From the NCBI GenBank assembly GCA_024704175.1, contig CP085629.1, positions 6,942,001 to 7,006,000 of the forward strand: 64,000 nt of DNA, given 5' to 3'. Shown here in pieces: positions 55,897 to 64,000 of the stretch. The notes under the pieces are model-generated. The model was not told the origin of the DNA and did no database searches. It saw nothing but the letters and a program-made list of their open reading frames with translations. This DNA is from Paenibacillus sp. P25. GTDB lineage: Bacteria; Bacillota; Bacilli; Paenibacillales; NBRC-103111. A program made the translations under genes and the position numbers. Every line of letters begins with the position of its first letter. Within the stretch, counting starts at the first letter, position 1.

Positions 55897-56025
55897 TTAT
55901 ACCAGTACGGACCGCGCAACAATCACAAGGAGAATAAAGAGTACGAGGATAACGGCTGTGCTGGTGAACCCCCCGACGCAGTTGCCGCAACCCAAACCGC
56001 CAAAACCACCAAATGGAAAACCCAT
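55897..56025 (-). CDS. YjcZ family small sporulation-type peptide
   Basis: A 42-residue peptide: MGFPFGGFGGLGCGNCVGGF, then a hydrophobic helix TAVILVLFILLVIVARSVLV. The Gly-rich head and single membrane helix are typical of YjcZ proteins, found in spores of Bacillus relatives. AAGGAGG precedes the ATG; the longer open frame upstream has no ribosome site. Confidence 0.82.
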   Translation of the reverse strand: MGFPFGGFGGLGCGNCVGGFTSTAVILVLFILLVIVARSVLV

Positions 56026-56237
56026 AGATACAACCTCCTTCCTCCTGGTCTGCTGTATTGTATGGCCAAATGCTGGCAGGGGTTTGGACGCCATACAAGA
56101 TTGTACGTTTGTCCAAGGGACAGCCGTCTAAACGGCTTTCGCCAGGTTGTAATCGAGGAAGCGACTATTTTTCCGCTCATTTGTCAAAGCTGGAGAGGGA
56201 ATCTTTTACTGCGAAGCTCGGAGGTAACCAAGAAACG

Positions 56238-57399
56238 ATGACGATGCATAGTGAAGACATACAAATGGACATATATCAAAGCGGAGACGATGCCGCCAGG
56301 TCGCTGCCGGTATCGTTTGACGACTGGGAGCACCGGGCCAAAAGCATGCTTGCCGCCGCCGCGTTCGGGTACGTATACGGAACGGCGGGAGGGGAGATAC
56401 GCACCGCGCAAACCTGGACGCTTTTCAGAAGTACTGCATCCGGCCAAGGGTCTGCTGCGATATTTCCAAGCGCGACCTGTCGGTTACGCTGTTCGGTACC
56501 CGGTTTCCGGTGCCTTTCCTGCTTGCGCCGATCGGCGTCAATACGATTCTGCATCCGGACGGGGAGCTGGCTCCGGCGAGGGTCGCGGCGAAGCTGGGGG
56601 TTCCGTACATTCTCAGCAACGTGTCCAGCGTAGCCATGGAGAGTGTAGCGGAAGCCATGGGGCGACCCGAAGTGGTTTCAACTGTACCCGCCCAAAGACC
56701 ACGAGCTGACCAAAAGCTTTCTTCAGCGTGCGGAAGCCGCGGGGTTCACGGCGATTGTCGTCACGGTGGACTCCACCCTGCTCGGATGGCGCGAGATGGA
56801 TTTGCGGCACGCCTACCTGCCGTTTCTTACCGGACAAGGGATGGGCAACTATTTCTCGGATCCGGTGTTCCGCTCCAAGCTGAAGGAAGAGCCGGAGAAG
56901 GACGTCAAAGCCGCCGCGCTTAAAGCGCTTGCGGAAGGCAATAATACCTGTTTTAACTGGAAAGAGCTGGACTTTATTCGTGAGCATACGAAGTTCGCCT
57001 CTGCTGATCAAGGGTATTACGCATCCGGACGATGCGCCGCTTGCTATGGAGCATGGGGTCGACGGCATTATCGTCTCGAATCACGGAGGACGCCAGCTGG
57101 ACGGGGCGGTGGCTTCCCTGGACGCCCTGCCTTCCGTATGTGAGTCCGTGCAGGGCAAGATCCCGGTAATCCTGGACAGCGGGGTCCGCCGCGGAGCCGA
57201 TATTATTAAAGCGCTCGCGCTGGGTGCCGCCGCCGTTCTCATCGGCCGCCCGTATGCTTACGCTCTGGCTGTTGCCGGCGAGACGGGAGTGAAGGAAGTG
57301 ATTAAACATTTTATCGCAGAAACCGAGCTGCAGTTAGCCTTGTCCGGGCGAAGCTCCATCCAGGAAGTGGAAGCCTCTCTTCTCATTCAGGTGAAGTGA
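56238..57399 (+). CDS. FMN-dependent alpha-hydroxy-acid (lactate) oxidase (frameshifted)
   Basis: About 387 residues of the glycolate/lactate oxidase family. FMN barrel segments: PFLLAPIGVNTILHPDGELA, YILSNVSSVAMESVAEAMG, LIKGITHPDDAPLA, and GIIVSNHGGRQLDGAVA with the catalytic His and Arg, and VILDSGVRRGADIIKALALGA. Single-base breaks at about 56400, 56660 and 56991. GGAGGT lies 12 bases before the ATG. It oxidises lactate or similar 2-hydroxy acids. The form with FNWKELDFIREHTK is lactate 2-monooxygenase-like. Confidence 0.82.
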
Positions 57400-57431
57400 C
57401 CAACGTTTTGCGGGAAAGGAATGGGTAGCGC

Positions 57432-58041
57432 ATGGATCTGAATTTTATCTGGGAAGCCTTCCTGATCTTATTCGTTGGTTTCTGTTTGCTCCGGATTGCC
57501 GGCAAGAAAGCGGCGGAGGAAATGACGGGGCTTGAAATCATCACCCTGCTGGCGATGGCTTCCATGATCGGGCATGCCGTGGCCGAGAACGATTTATGGA
57601 AGACCATATTGATTCTATGCCTCTTCGTGACCATGCTGATCACCGTCCAATTCCTGGCGGTCAAGTTTGACACCGTAGAGAAGTGGTTCATCGGCAAAGC
57701 TACGCTGGTGATTAAAGACGGTCAGGTCATTCCGGAGAACCTGAAGAAGATGCGGATGACCGTCGATCAATTGGAGGTCAAGCTGAGGGTGAAGGGGTTC
57801 AGTCCATTGCCGATGTGAAGACCGCTACGATTGAAGTTAACGGGCAAATCGGCTATGAGCTGATGCGGCATGCGAGACCGGTCACGATCGGGGAAATGGA
57901 GAAAATGCTGGCCGCGCGCCGTTCATGGCTCAGGCGCCCCAGCAGCAGAAACAGCAGCAGGAGCAGGGGCAGAGCGGCAATATTTTTAAAGAAGTGGTGT
58001 ATCAGCAGCATGAGCATCCGGTTTCGCCGGAGCTCGATTAG
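57432..58041 (+). CDS. DUF421 family membrane protein (frameshifted)
   Basis: About 203 residues. Three N-terminal helices (LILFVGFCLLRIAGKKAAEEMTGLEIITLLAM is the DUF421 start) are followed by the soluble domain GKATLVIKDGQVIPENLKKMRMTVDQLE. Breaks near 57800 and 57920 obscure the C-terminus, which ends in a Gln-rich tail. Members such as YetF, YdfR and YrbG occur in spore-formers; YetF-type domains influence spore germination and membrane organisation. GGAAAGGAATGGG lies upstream. Confidence 0.78.
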
Positions 58042-58095
58042 CGGACAAGCGGCCAGCCGAAGTGTCTTCCGGCCGGCCGCTTTGTTTTTCCAAAA

Positions 58096-58559
58096 TCACA
58101 ATGCTTTGGTCATAAAAACGCTGTAGGGGTCCTCGGTATAATCCGCAAAGGGCCCGCAGTATTCGAATCCGAAGGCGGCATACAGTCTTCTTGCCGGTTC
58201 GAAGGCCTCCATTGAGCCCGTTTCCAAGCTAAGCCGCCGGTAGCCGCGCCGCTTCGCCTCCTCGATAATGTGTGCCAGAACCTGCCTGGCCACGCCCTTC
58301 CGCAGGTGGGCCGCGACCGTCCGCATGGATTTGATCTCGCCGTGCGAGCCGTCCAGCTCCTTCAGCGCCCCGCGCCGACAAGTTCGCCTTGTTCCCAGGC
58401 ACTCCAGAACGTGATGTCCGGCTTCCTGAGCTTCTCCAGGCCCAGGGCATGTATGCTTTCCGGCGGAGAATGCAGCGTCATGCTCTGAAGATGCTCGCCG
58501 ATGAGAGCGGCCACCTCCGGCCCGGTCAGATCATCCACTTTGATTTCCAATTCGATCAC
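58096..58559 (-). CDS. GNAT family N-acetyltransferase (frameshifted)
   Basis: About 153 residues. Acetyl-CoA motif RTVAAHLRKGVARQVLAHIIEEAKRRGYRRLSLETGS, and the C-terminal FEPARRLYAAFGFEYCGPF. A break near 58378 (missing base) separates the two parts. Start GTG 58559 is a guess, as IELEIKVDDLTGPEVAALI is the usual opening; the frame continues upstream. Substrate unknown (YjgM/PhnO-like amino group). Confidence 0.75.
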
Positions 58560-58638
58560 TCCCAGCTTGAATTTAATCCAAGTATACGACTGAAGGGCAG
58601 GCCTTCTCAATCATGGAATAAAAGGCTAAGCGGAACGA

Positions 58639-58670
58639 TTTACTTATATAGGGTATGGGAGTATACTATG
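58639..58670 (+). promoter_or_regulatory. csoR promoter with CsoR operator
   Basis: TTTACT (58639-58644) and TATACT (58662-58667) are spaced 17 bases. TATAGGGTATGGGAGTATAC fits the CsoR operator layout of runs of G between TA steps and lies across the spacer. Autoregulation by CsoR is expected from the family. Confidence 0.7.
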
Positions 58671-58692
58671 GGGTAAAAAGGAGGCGAGTGGA

Positions 58693-59043
58693 ATGAGCAT
58701 GGACATCGACATCATGGACCAAGCGGAAGATCAGAAGCCTGCCCACAGCCGCCATGAAGAATCCGGCCGGAAGAGCCATCATTCCGATAAAGTCAAAAAC
58801 AGCCTGATCAGCCGGCTGAACCGGATCGAGGGGCAGGTTCGCGGCCTCAAAGGTTTAATTGAGAAGGATACGTATTGCGACGATGTGCTGAATCAAATCG
58901 CCTCCGTGCAATCCGCTTTGAACGGTGTCGGCAAGCTTCTGCTGGAGCATCACATGAAAAGCTGCGTCATCGAACGAATTCAGGAAGGCGATACGGAAGT
59001 CTTGACGGAACTGATGACCACGATGAACAAATTGATAAAATAA
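58693..59043 (+). CDS. csoR: Copper-sensing transcriptional repressor CsoR
   Basis: A 116-residue all-helical DUF156 repressor. The Cu(I) ligands are present: Cys in DTYCDDVLNQI, His in LLEHHMKSC, and the Cys after it. The His-rich N-terminus (SRHEESGRKSHHSD) is longer than usual. It binds G-tract operators and releases DNA on Cu(I). AAAAGGAGGCG precedes the ATG. It has its own promoter with a CsoR site; the copZ promoter 90 bases beyond its stop has two more. Confidence 0.92.
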   Translation: MSMDIDIMDQAEDQKPAHSRHEESGRKSHHSDKVKNSLISRLNRIEGQVRGLKGLIEKDTYCDDVLNQIASVQSALNGVGKLLLEHHMKSCVIERIQEGDTEVLTELMTTMNKLIK

Positions 59044-59063
59044 CACGGGCCGCACGGCCAGGC

Positions 59064-59090
59064 AAAGCAGAGCATGCTGCTTTTTCTTTT
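59064..59090 (+). terminator. Terminator of csoR
   Basis: AAAGCAG-agcatg-CTGCTTT followed by TTCTTTT separates csoR from the copZ operon. Confidence 0.82.
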
Positions 59091-59099
59091 GACGAAAAA

Positions 59100-59160
59100 T
59101 ATAGGGTACACGGGTACTGTAAAAAAAATGTTGACTAATTATAGGGTAGGGGGTATACTA
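59100..59160 (+). promoter_or_regulatory. copZ-copA promoter with two CsoR-type sites
   Basis: TTGACT (59131-59136) and TATACT (59154-59159) are 17 bases apart. TATAGGGTAGGGGGTATACT fills the spacer and -10. A further copy, TATAGGGTACACGGGTACTG, is at 59100-59119. Both resemble the site before csoR. Confidence 0.75.
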
Positions 59161-59249
59161 CGAATCAAGGAACACAAGAGCGATGAAACCACATCCTGGA
59201 AATGCCGCAAACCATGAATCCATGATTTTCGATGAAGGAGAGATGAACG

Positions 59250-59449
59250 ATGAACAACATTACATTGCAAGTAGAAGGTATGAGTGCCAGCACTGCGTGA
59301 ATTCGATCGAAGGGGCGCTTCGGGACATCGGAGCCGCCGGGAAAGTGCATCTGGAAACGGGCACTGTAGATGTTTCTTTTGACGAGAGCCGCATTACCTT
59401 GGAGCAGATTAAAGAAGCCATTGAAGAGCAAGGCTACGACGTCTTGTAA
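59250..59449 (+). CDS. copZ: Copper chaperone CopZ (frameshifted)
   Basis: A 66-residue HMA domain. Reading across a missing T near 59283 gives VEGMSCQHCVNSIEGALRDIG, with the MxCxxC Cu(I) site. It hands copper to the P-type ATPase. GAAGGAGAG precedes ATG 59250. First gene of the operon. Confidence 0.88.
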
Positions 59450-59479
59450 TCCCAGGGAATCGAGAAGGAGTGAACGACA

Positions 59480-61914
59480 GTGGAAACTGCCGCAGCGAAA
59501 GAAAGCAAGCAGACGACGTTGCAGATTACCGGAATGACCTGCGCCGCCTGTGCGAACCGGATTGAGAAAGGTTTAAACAAGCTGGAAGGCGTCGCTTCAG
59601 CGAATGTCAACTTCGCCCTGGAACGAGCAAGCGTGACCTATGATCCGGGGAAGGTAGGCATCGGCCGGCTGGAAGAAACGATTAAGAAGCTGGGCTACGA
59701 CACGGCAAAGGAAGTCGCCCAGTTCAAGCTGGAAGGCATGACCTGCGCCGCCTGTGCGAACCGGATCGAGAAGGGGCTTAACAAGCTGCCCGGCGTCACG
59801 AACGCTTCCGTCAACTTTGCGATGGAAACCGCACGCGTCGAATTTTCGCCGGGCGACGTCTCGATCGCCGATATGCAGAACAAGGTGAAGCGACTCGGTT
59901 ATAAAGCGGTCCTTAAGGGGAGAATGAACAGATGGAGGACCGCCGCGAGAACGAGGTCCGGCAGCAGAAACGGAAGCTGCTCCTGTCGGCCATGCTTTCT
60001 CTCCCGCTTCTGTGGAGCATGGTTGCCCATTTCTCGTTCACCTCCTGGATCTACATGCCGGAAATCCTCATGAACCCGTGGTTCCAGCTGATCCTGGCCA
60101 CACCGGTTCAGTTCTATGTAGGAAGGCAGTTCTACGTGGGAGCCTACAAAGCGCTCCGCAACGGCAGCGCCAACATGGACGTTCTGGTCTCGCTGGGAAC
60201 CTCCGCGGCCTACTTCTACAGCCTGTATCTGACGGTCGACTGGTTCCTTGCCGGGGGCGGCGTGCATCACGGGCCGTCCCTGTATTACGAGACGAGCGCG
60301 ATCCTGATTACGCTGGTGATTATGGGGAAATTGTTCGAGTCGCTTGCGAAGGGCCGCACGTCGGAGGCGATCAAATCGTTGATGGGCCTGCAGGCGAAGA
60401 CGGCACTCGTCGTCCGTGACGGCCAAGAGCTGACGATCCCGGTGGAGGAAGTGATCGCAGGCGATGTCGTGCTGGTCCGCCCCGGAGATAAAGTGCCGGT
60501 GGACGGCGAGGTGCTGGAGGGCGAATCCTCGGTGGATGAGTCGATGCTGACGGGCGAGAGCCTTCCGGTGGAGAAGAAAGCCGGGGATCCCGTCATCGGA
60601 GCGACGATCAACAAGAACGGGATGCTTCGGGTGAAGGCAACGAAGGTCGGCAAAGAAACGGCGCTGGCCCAGATCATCAAAGTCGTAGAAGAAGCGCAGG
60701 GCTCCAAGGCGCCGATTCAGCGGGTGGCGGACGTCATCTCCGGCATTTTCGTCCCGATTGTCGTCGGTATCGCTATCGCCGCTTTCCTCGTATGGTATTT
60801 CCTGGTGACGCCCGGTGATGTTGCCGAGGCTTTGGAGAAGGCGATCGCGATTCTGGTTATCGCTTGCCCTTGCGCCCTTGGTCTTGCGACTCCGACCTCC
60901 ATCATGGCGGGATCCGGCCGCGCGGCCGAGCTCGGCATCTTGTTCAAAGGCGGCGAGCATTTGGAGCAAACCCACAAGATCGACGCGATTATTTTGGATA
61001 AAACGGGTACGGTTACGAAAGGGAAGCCGGAGCTGACCGATGTCATAGCGGAGGGCGACGAAGCGGAATTCCTCAGACTTGTAGGCGCGGCGGAGCGCAA
61101 TTCGGAGCACCCCTGGCGGAAGCGATCGTAGCGGGAATCAAGGAAAGAAACATCGAGCTCGCCGGGCACCGAATCGTTTGAAGCGATCCCGGGCTATGGA
61201 ATCCGGGCGGTGGTGGAAGGCCAGGAGCTCTTGATCGGTACCCGCCGGCTGATGGAGAAATTCGGTGTGGATGCGAAGCTGGCTTACGGCGCCATGTCGG
61301 AGCTGGAGGAAGCAGGCAAAACAGCGATGCTTGTCGCTATTAATAAAGGGTACCGGGGTATTGTAGCGGTTGCGGATACGATTAAAGAAACGTCTAAGGC
61401 CGCCGTCAGCCGCCTGAAGGAAATGGGCATTCAGGTCATTATGATTACAGGCGATAACGAACGGACGGCCAGGGCGATTGCGGCTGAGGTCGGTATCGAG
61501 CATGTACGTGCGGAGGTTCTGCCGGAAGGCAAGGCGGACGAAGTGAAGAAGCTGCAGGCGGCGGGCAAGAAAGTGGCTATGGTCGGGGACGGCATCAACG
61601 ACGCGCCGGCCCTTGCGACGGCGGACATCGGTATGGCCATCGGCACGGGTACGGATGTAGCGATGGAGGCGGCGGATGTCACCCTGATGCGCGGCGACCT
61701 CGCAAGCATTCCGGACGCCATCTATATGAGCCGCAAGACGATGGGCAACATCAAGCAAAACCTGTTCTGGGCGCTCGGCTACAATACGCTCGGGATTCCG
61801 ATCGCCGCCATCGGACTGCTCGCCCCATGGGTAGCCGGCGCGGCGATGGCATTAAGCTCGGTTTCCGTTGTCCTTAATGCACTTCGGCTGCAGCGGGTAA
61901 AAGTACGCCACTAA
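59480..61914 (+). CDS. copA: Copper-exporting P1B-type ATPase CopA (frameshifted)
   Basis: About 811 residues. Two N-terminal HMA domains ([18 protein letters not shown] twice), eight membrane helices, the CPC metal motif [13 protein letters not shown], phosphorylation motif [11 protein letters not shown] motif NSEHP, and hinge [11 protein letters not shown]. It pumps Cu(I) out of the cell. Breaks near 59925, 61112 and 61165. AAGGAGTG precedes the ATG. Located after copZ under CsoR control. Confidence 0.93.
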
Positions 61915-61946
61915 TCTTAGCGATGAATGATTGGAGAGATTGAACC

Positions 61947-62867
61947 ATGTATAAAAAGACGACGATCCTCATCTCAGCGGTGCTCGCATTCGGATTACTG
62001 ACCGCTTGCGGCAAGAAGGCGCCCGCTGATGAGACGCACGCCACCGGCCACGGGGCCGGTCATAATCAAGCCGGTGCCGGCGCATCCGGTGCCGGTCAAG
62101 GAGGGAATATGTACATGGAGAGTAAGGGACATGGAGACCATCAAGGCGGGCATGGAAGCAGCGCTCAAACGGCGGCAAGCCATCTTAAGGCCTCGTTTAC
62201 GTTTGCTTCCGGAAGCGCCAAGGCCGGCGAACCGCAGGAGCTCACGATCCAAATTACCGATAAGGACGGCAAGCCGGTCAACGATTTTCAAGTCAATCAC
62301 GAGAAATTGCTGCATCTGATCATCGTGAGTCACGACCTATCCTTCTTTAACCATATCCATCCGGAGTACAAAGGAAGCGGCAAGTTTACCGTCAACACTT
62401 CGTTTCCGGCCGGCGGGGACTATAAATTGTTTGCGGACTTCATCCCGGCCGGAGGTTCCGGCACGACGCTCAGCGAATGGGTCAAGGTGGAAGGCAAGGA
62501 AGGGGCCCGCGCCGCTATTCAAGCCGACACCAAGCTGGTCAAAGAAGTAAGCGGCAAGGAAATCGAGCTTGCTCTGAGCAGTACCAAGGCGAAAGAAGAT
62601 GTGACGCTGACGTTTAACCTCCGCGACGCCAAGACGAAGAAGGAGATCGATAACCTGGAACCCTACTTGGGCGCTGTCGGCCATGTGGTCATCCTGTCCG
62701 CCGATGCGGAGCAGTACATTCACGTCCATCCGCTCGATGAGAAGGCGACCGGACCGGCGGCGCAGTTCGCCACCTCTTTTCCGGCAAGCGGGACTTATAA
62801 GATCTGGGGACAGTTCCAGCATAACGGAGAAGTCATTACCGTACCTTTTGTGATCGATGTGAAGTAA
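61947..62867 (+). CDS. His-rich copper-related lipoprotein
   Basis: A 306-residue lipoprotein: signal peptide MYKKTTILISAVLAFGLLTAC with lipobox LTAC, followed by a His/Gly-rich stretch (residues about 25-75, many HG/HGDH steps and Met). Two beta-sandwich-like domains follow (HLKASFTFASGSAKAG; HLIIVSHDLSFFNHIHPE; IHVHPLDEKAT), similar to YtkA/CopC-type proteins. His/Met clusters suggest extracytoplasmic copper binding. GGAGAG precedes the ATG. In the CsoR operon after copA. Confidence 0.78.
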   Translation: MYKKTTILISAVLAFGLLTACGKKAPADETHATGHGAGHNQAGAGASGAGQGGNMYMESKGHGDHQGGHGSSAQTAASHLKASFTFASGSAKAGEPQELTIQITDKDGKPVNDFQVNHEKLLHLIIVSHDLSFFNHIHPEYKGSGKFTVNTSFPAGGDYKLFADFIPAGGSGTTLSEWVKVEGKEGARAAIQADTKLVKEVSGKEIELALSSTKAKEDVTLTFNLRDAKTKKEIDNLEPYLGAVGHVVILSADAEQYIHVHPLDEKATGPAAQFATSFPASGTYKIWGQFQHNGEVITVPFVIDVK

Positions 62868-62898
62868 CGCTGTCATTCTGGAGCAAGGGGAAAGGAAC

Positions 62899-63557
62899 AT
62901 GGGAGAAAAGATAAAAATCGCCATAGCCGCGCCCATTCAGGCCGGAGGCGCCTTATTTACGCCGGAACAGCTTGCTAAGATCGGTGCAGCCGCAGGCGCG
63001 GACGCCAAGATCGAGATGACGCCGTTTAAGCGGCTTTACCTGGAGGTGGAGCGGGACCGGAGCGATGCGCTTCAGATGGAGCTGGAAGCGACCGGCCTTG
63101 AGGTTTATCCTGCGGGCTTCGTCACCAAGAGCTTGATCGCCTGCAATTTCTGCAAAGGAGCGGAAGAAGCGGGACTGGAAACGGCGCGAAGGCTGAATAT
63201 AGCTATCGCGGGTATCGAAACGCCCTTGCCGCTGAAGATCGGCTACGCCGGTCGCGCTCTTGGAACCAGCGAGCCGCCGCTGAAGGATATCGGCGTCGTG
63301 AAGATGCGGGATACGTTCGATATCTACGTCGGGGAGAACCGAAAGGCCTTAAGACTCGGATCGCCGTCCTGCTGGTTTCCGGATTGACGGAGGACCGGCT
63401 GATCCCGGCCGTTACGGCCATCATTGATTACTATAAGGCGAACGCCAAAGGAAAAGAGAAGTTCAGCAAATTCGTGGAGCGCACGCCGCTTGAGCAACTG
63501 CTGCAAGTCGCCGCCGGTGAACCAGGCGCTTTGCCGAAAGGAGGTGAGCATCGATGA
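62899..63557 (+). CDS. Siroheme-type nitrite/sulfite reductase half-domain protein (frameshifted)
   Basis: About 219 residues. APIQAGGALFTPEQLAKIGAAAG and VYPAGFVTKSLIACNFCKGAEEAGLETARRLN resemble the ferredoxin-like half and [4Fe-4S] region of nitrite/sulfite reductases, but only one CxxC (CNFC) is seen and the full enzyme is not present. A break near 63350 hides the C-terminus, which ends at 63557 overlapping the next ATG. Function unknown; the operon suggests a role in copper or thiol stress. Confidence 0.68.
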
Positions 63558-63757
63558 AAGAGGCCACTGTGAAAGTGGAAGGCATGTCCTGCCGTTCCTG
63601 TATCGCCCGGATTGAAGGAGCGATTGGTGAGATTGGCGCCCAAGGCCATGTGAACTTTGAGCAGGGTACGGTCCACGTGCGGTTTGACGACTCGAAATTG
63701 CAGCTGTCGCAAATTCAAGAAGCCATCGAGTCCAAAGGATACAACGCCCGAATCTGA
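63554..63757 (+). CDS. Heavy-metal-associated (HMA) domain protein
   Basis: A 67-residue CopZ-like protein with GMSCRSCIARIEGAIGEIG near the N-terminus. It overlaps the preceding gene by four bases (ATGA). A second chaperone in one copper operon may serve a different acceptor from CopZ. AAAGGAGGTGAG precedes the ATG. Confidence 0.87.
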   Translation: MKEATVKVEGMSCRSCIARIEGAIGEIGAQGHVNFEQGTVHVRFDDSKLQLSQIQEAIESKGYNARI

Positions 63758-63775
63758 AGGACGGCAGGGAGTGAG

Positions 63776-64000
63776 ATGGAAATGACGGAGCCGCTCATCA
63801 TTTATACGATACCGACGTGCAGCGATTGCAATTACGCCAAACGTTATTTCAAGGAACACCAGGTTCCTTATACCGAGTACAACTGCGAAGAAGACGCGAA
63901 GTACGCCGAGGAGGTCTGGAACCTCACGGGCAAACAGATTGTTCCGACGATCGTTATAGGCGGCCAAGTGTTTGTCGGTTTTGCGGAACATTTGGGGGAG
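63776..64000 (+). CDS. Glutaredoxin-like protein (3' partial)
   Basis: 75 residues to the window end. TIPTCSDCNYAKRYFKEH has the CxxC redox site and KQIVPTIVIGGQVFVG the cis-Pro and GSH-binding loop of glutaredoxin family. GGGAGTGAG precedes the ATG. Last gene seen of the copper operon; the protein should be about 80-85 residues. It may reduce thiols in copper stress. Confidence 0.85.
   Translation, partial: MEMTEPLIIYTIPTCSDCNYAKRYFKEHQVPYTEYNCEEDAKYAEEVWNLTGKQIVPTIVIGGQVFVGFAEHLGE

Noticed and set aside
1-64000. CRISPR arrays, tRNA, rRNA, prophage or insertion sequence genes
   Set aside because: Scanned for spaced direct repeats, cloverleaf-like segments, integrase or transposase motifs on both strands; none seen.

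Overview
The window reads as a chromosomal segment of a Gram-positive, endospore-forming member of the Paenibacillaceae (Paenibacillus-like). The evidence is SLH-domain surface protein, strong AGGAGG-type ribosome sites with many GTG/TTG starts, Bacillus-type regulators (FrlR, PucR, CsoR, HxlR, a CcpA-like cre site), a YjcZ-type sporulation peptide, and a GC-rich body with an occasional AT-rich insertion. There is no rRNA, tRNA, CRISPR array, phage or transposase gene. About 35 genes' worth of reading frames are broken by single-base indels while homology continues in another frame. This looks like uncorrected sequence error rather than decay, so I annotate such genes as one CDS and name the break point.

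Layout. 1-8.3 kb: end of an SLH/repeat surface protein, a TetR-controlled MFS pump, a LysR/SDR divergent pair, an AT-rich VanZ gene and two HAD phosphatases. 8.5-20 kb: a FrlC-like epimerase, a PAS/AAA+/Fis regulator with degenerate motor motifs, proline dehydrogenase and P5C dehydrogenase, then a fructosamine (Amadori product) operon frlB-O-N-M-D with frlR. Two copies of a palindromic operator lie before frlB. 20-29 kb: DsbA-like protein, PspC/PspA, MazEF, a CitA/DctR-type two-component system divergent from a GntP permease, a P-loop kinase, and an SRPBCC/ArsR pair with its operator inside the promoter. 29-35 kb: a secreted TIM-barrel-like protein, RlmA-type 23S rRNA methyltransferase, a second methyltransferase, TerC coupled to an HPr-like protein without the active histidine, azoreductase/HxlR, and a 50-residue RiPP-like peptide after a large secreted Ig-repeat protein.

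37-46 kb: Lrp regulator with two half-size chromate transporters, PucR divergent from a ureide-catabolic operon (allantoate amidohydrolase, ureidoglycine transaminase, gamma-glutamyltransferase) with a PucR box, then a 117-bp inverted-repeat element. 46-58 kb: DctA-type symporter, Erm methyltransferase, MFS/LysR pair, SWIM-SNF2 helicase, full-length ChrA, YjcZ, an FMN-dependent lactate oxidase, a DUF421 protein and a GNAT enzyme. 58.6-64 kb: copper homeostasis cluster csoR / copZ-copA-lipoprotein-siroheme-like protein-HMA protein-glutaredoxin, with three CsoR-type sites.

The most interesting signal is a matched pair of transcription attenuators. The rRNA methyltransferase genes rlmA (30.2 kb, + strand) and erm (48.4 kb, - strand), 18 kb apart, share an almost identical 60-nt leader. 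In both, an intrinsic terminator ends in six U residues exactly at a GTG start codon. A leader peptide with a common RVYL...FFIP core runs into the hairpin. A conserved GGTACAG/CTGTGCC pairing could form the antiterminator. This looks like one ribosome-targeting-antibiotic sensor deployed on two genes.
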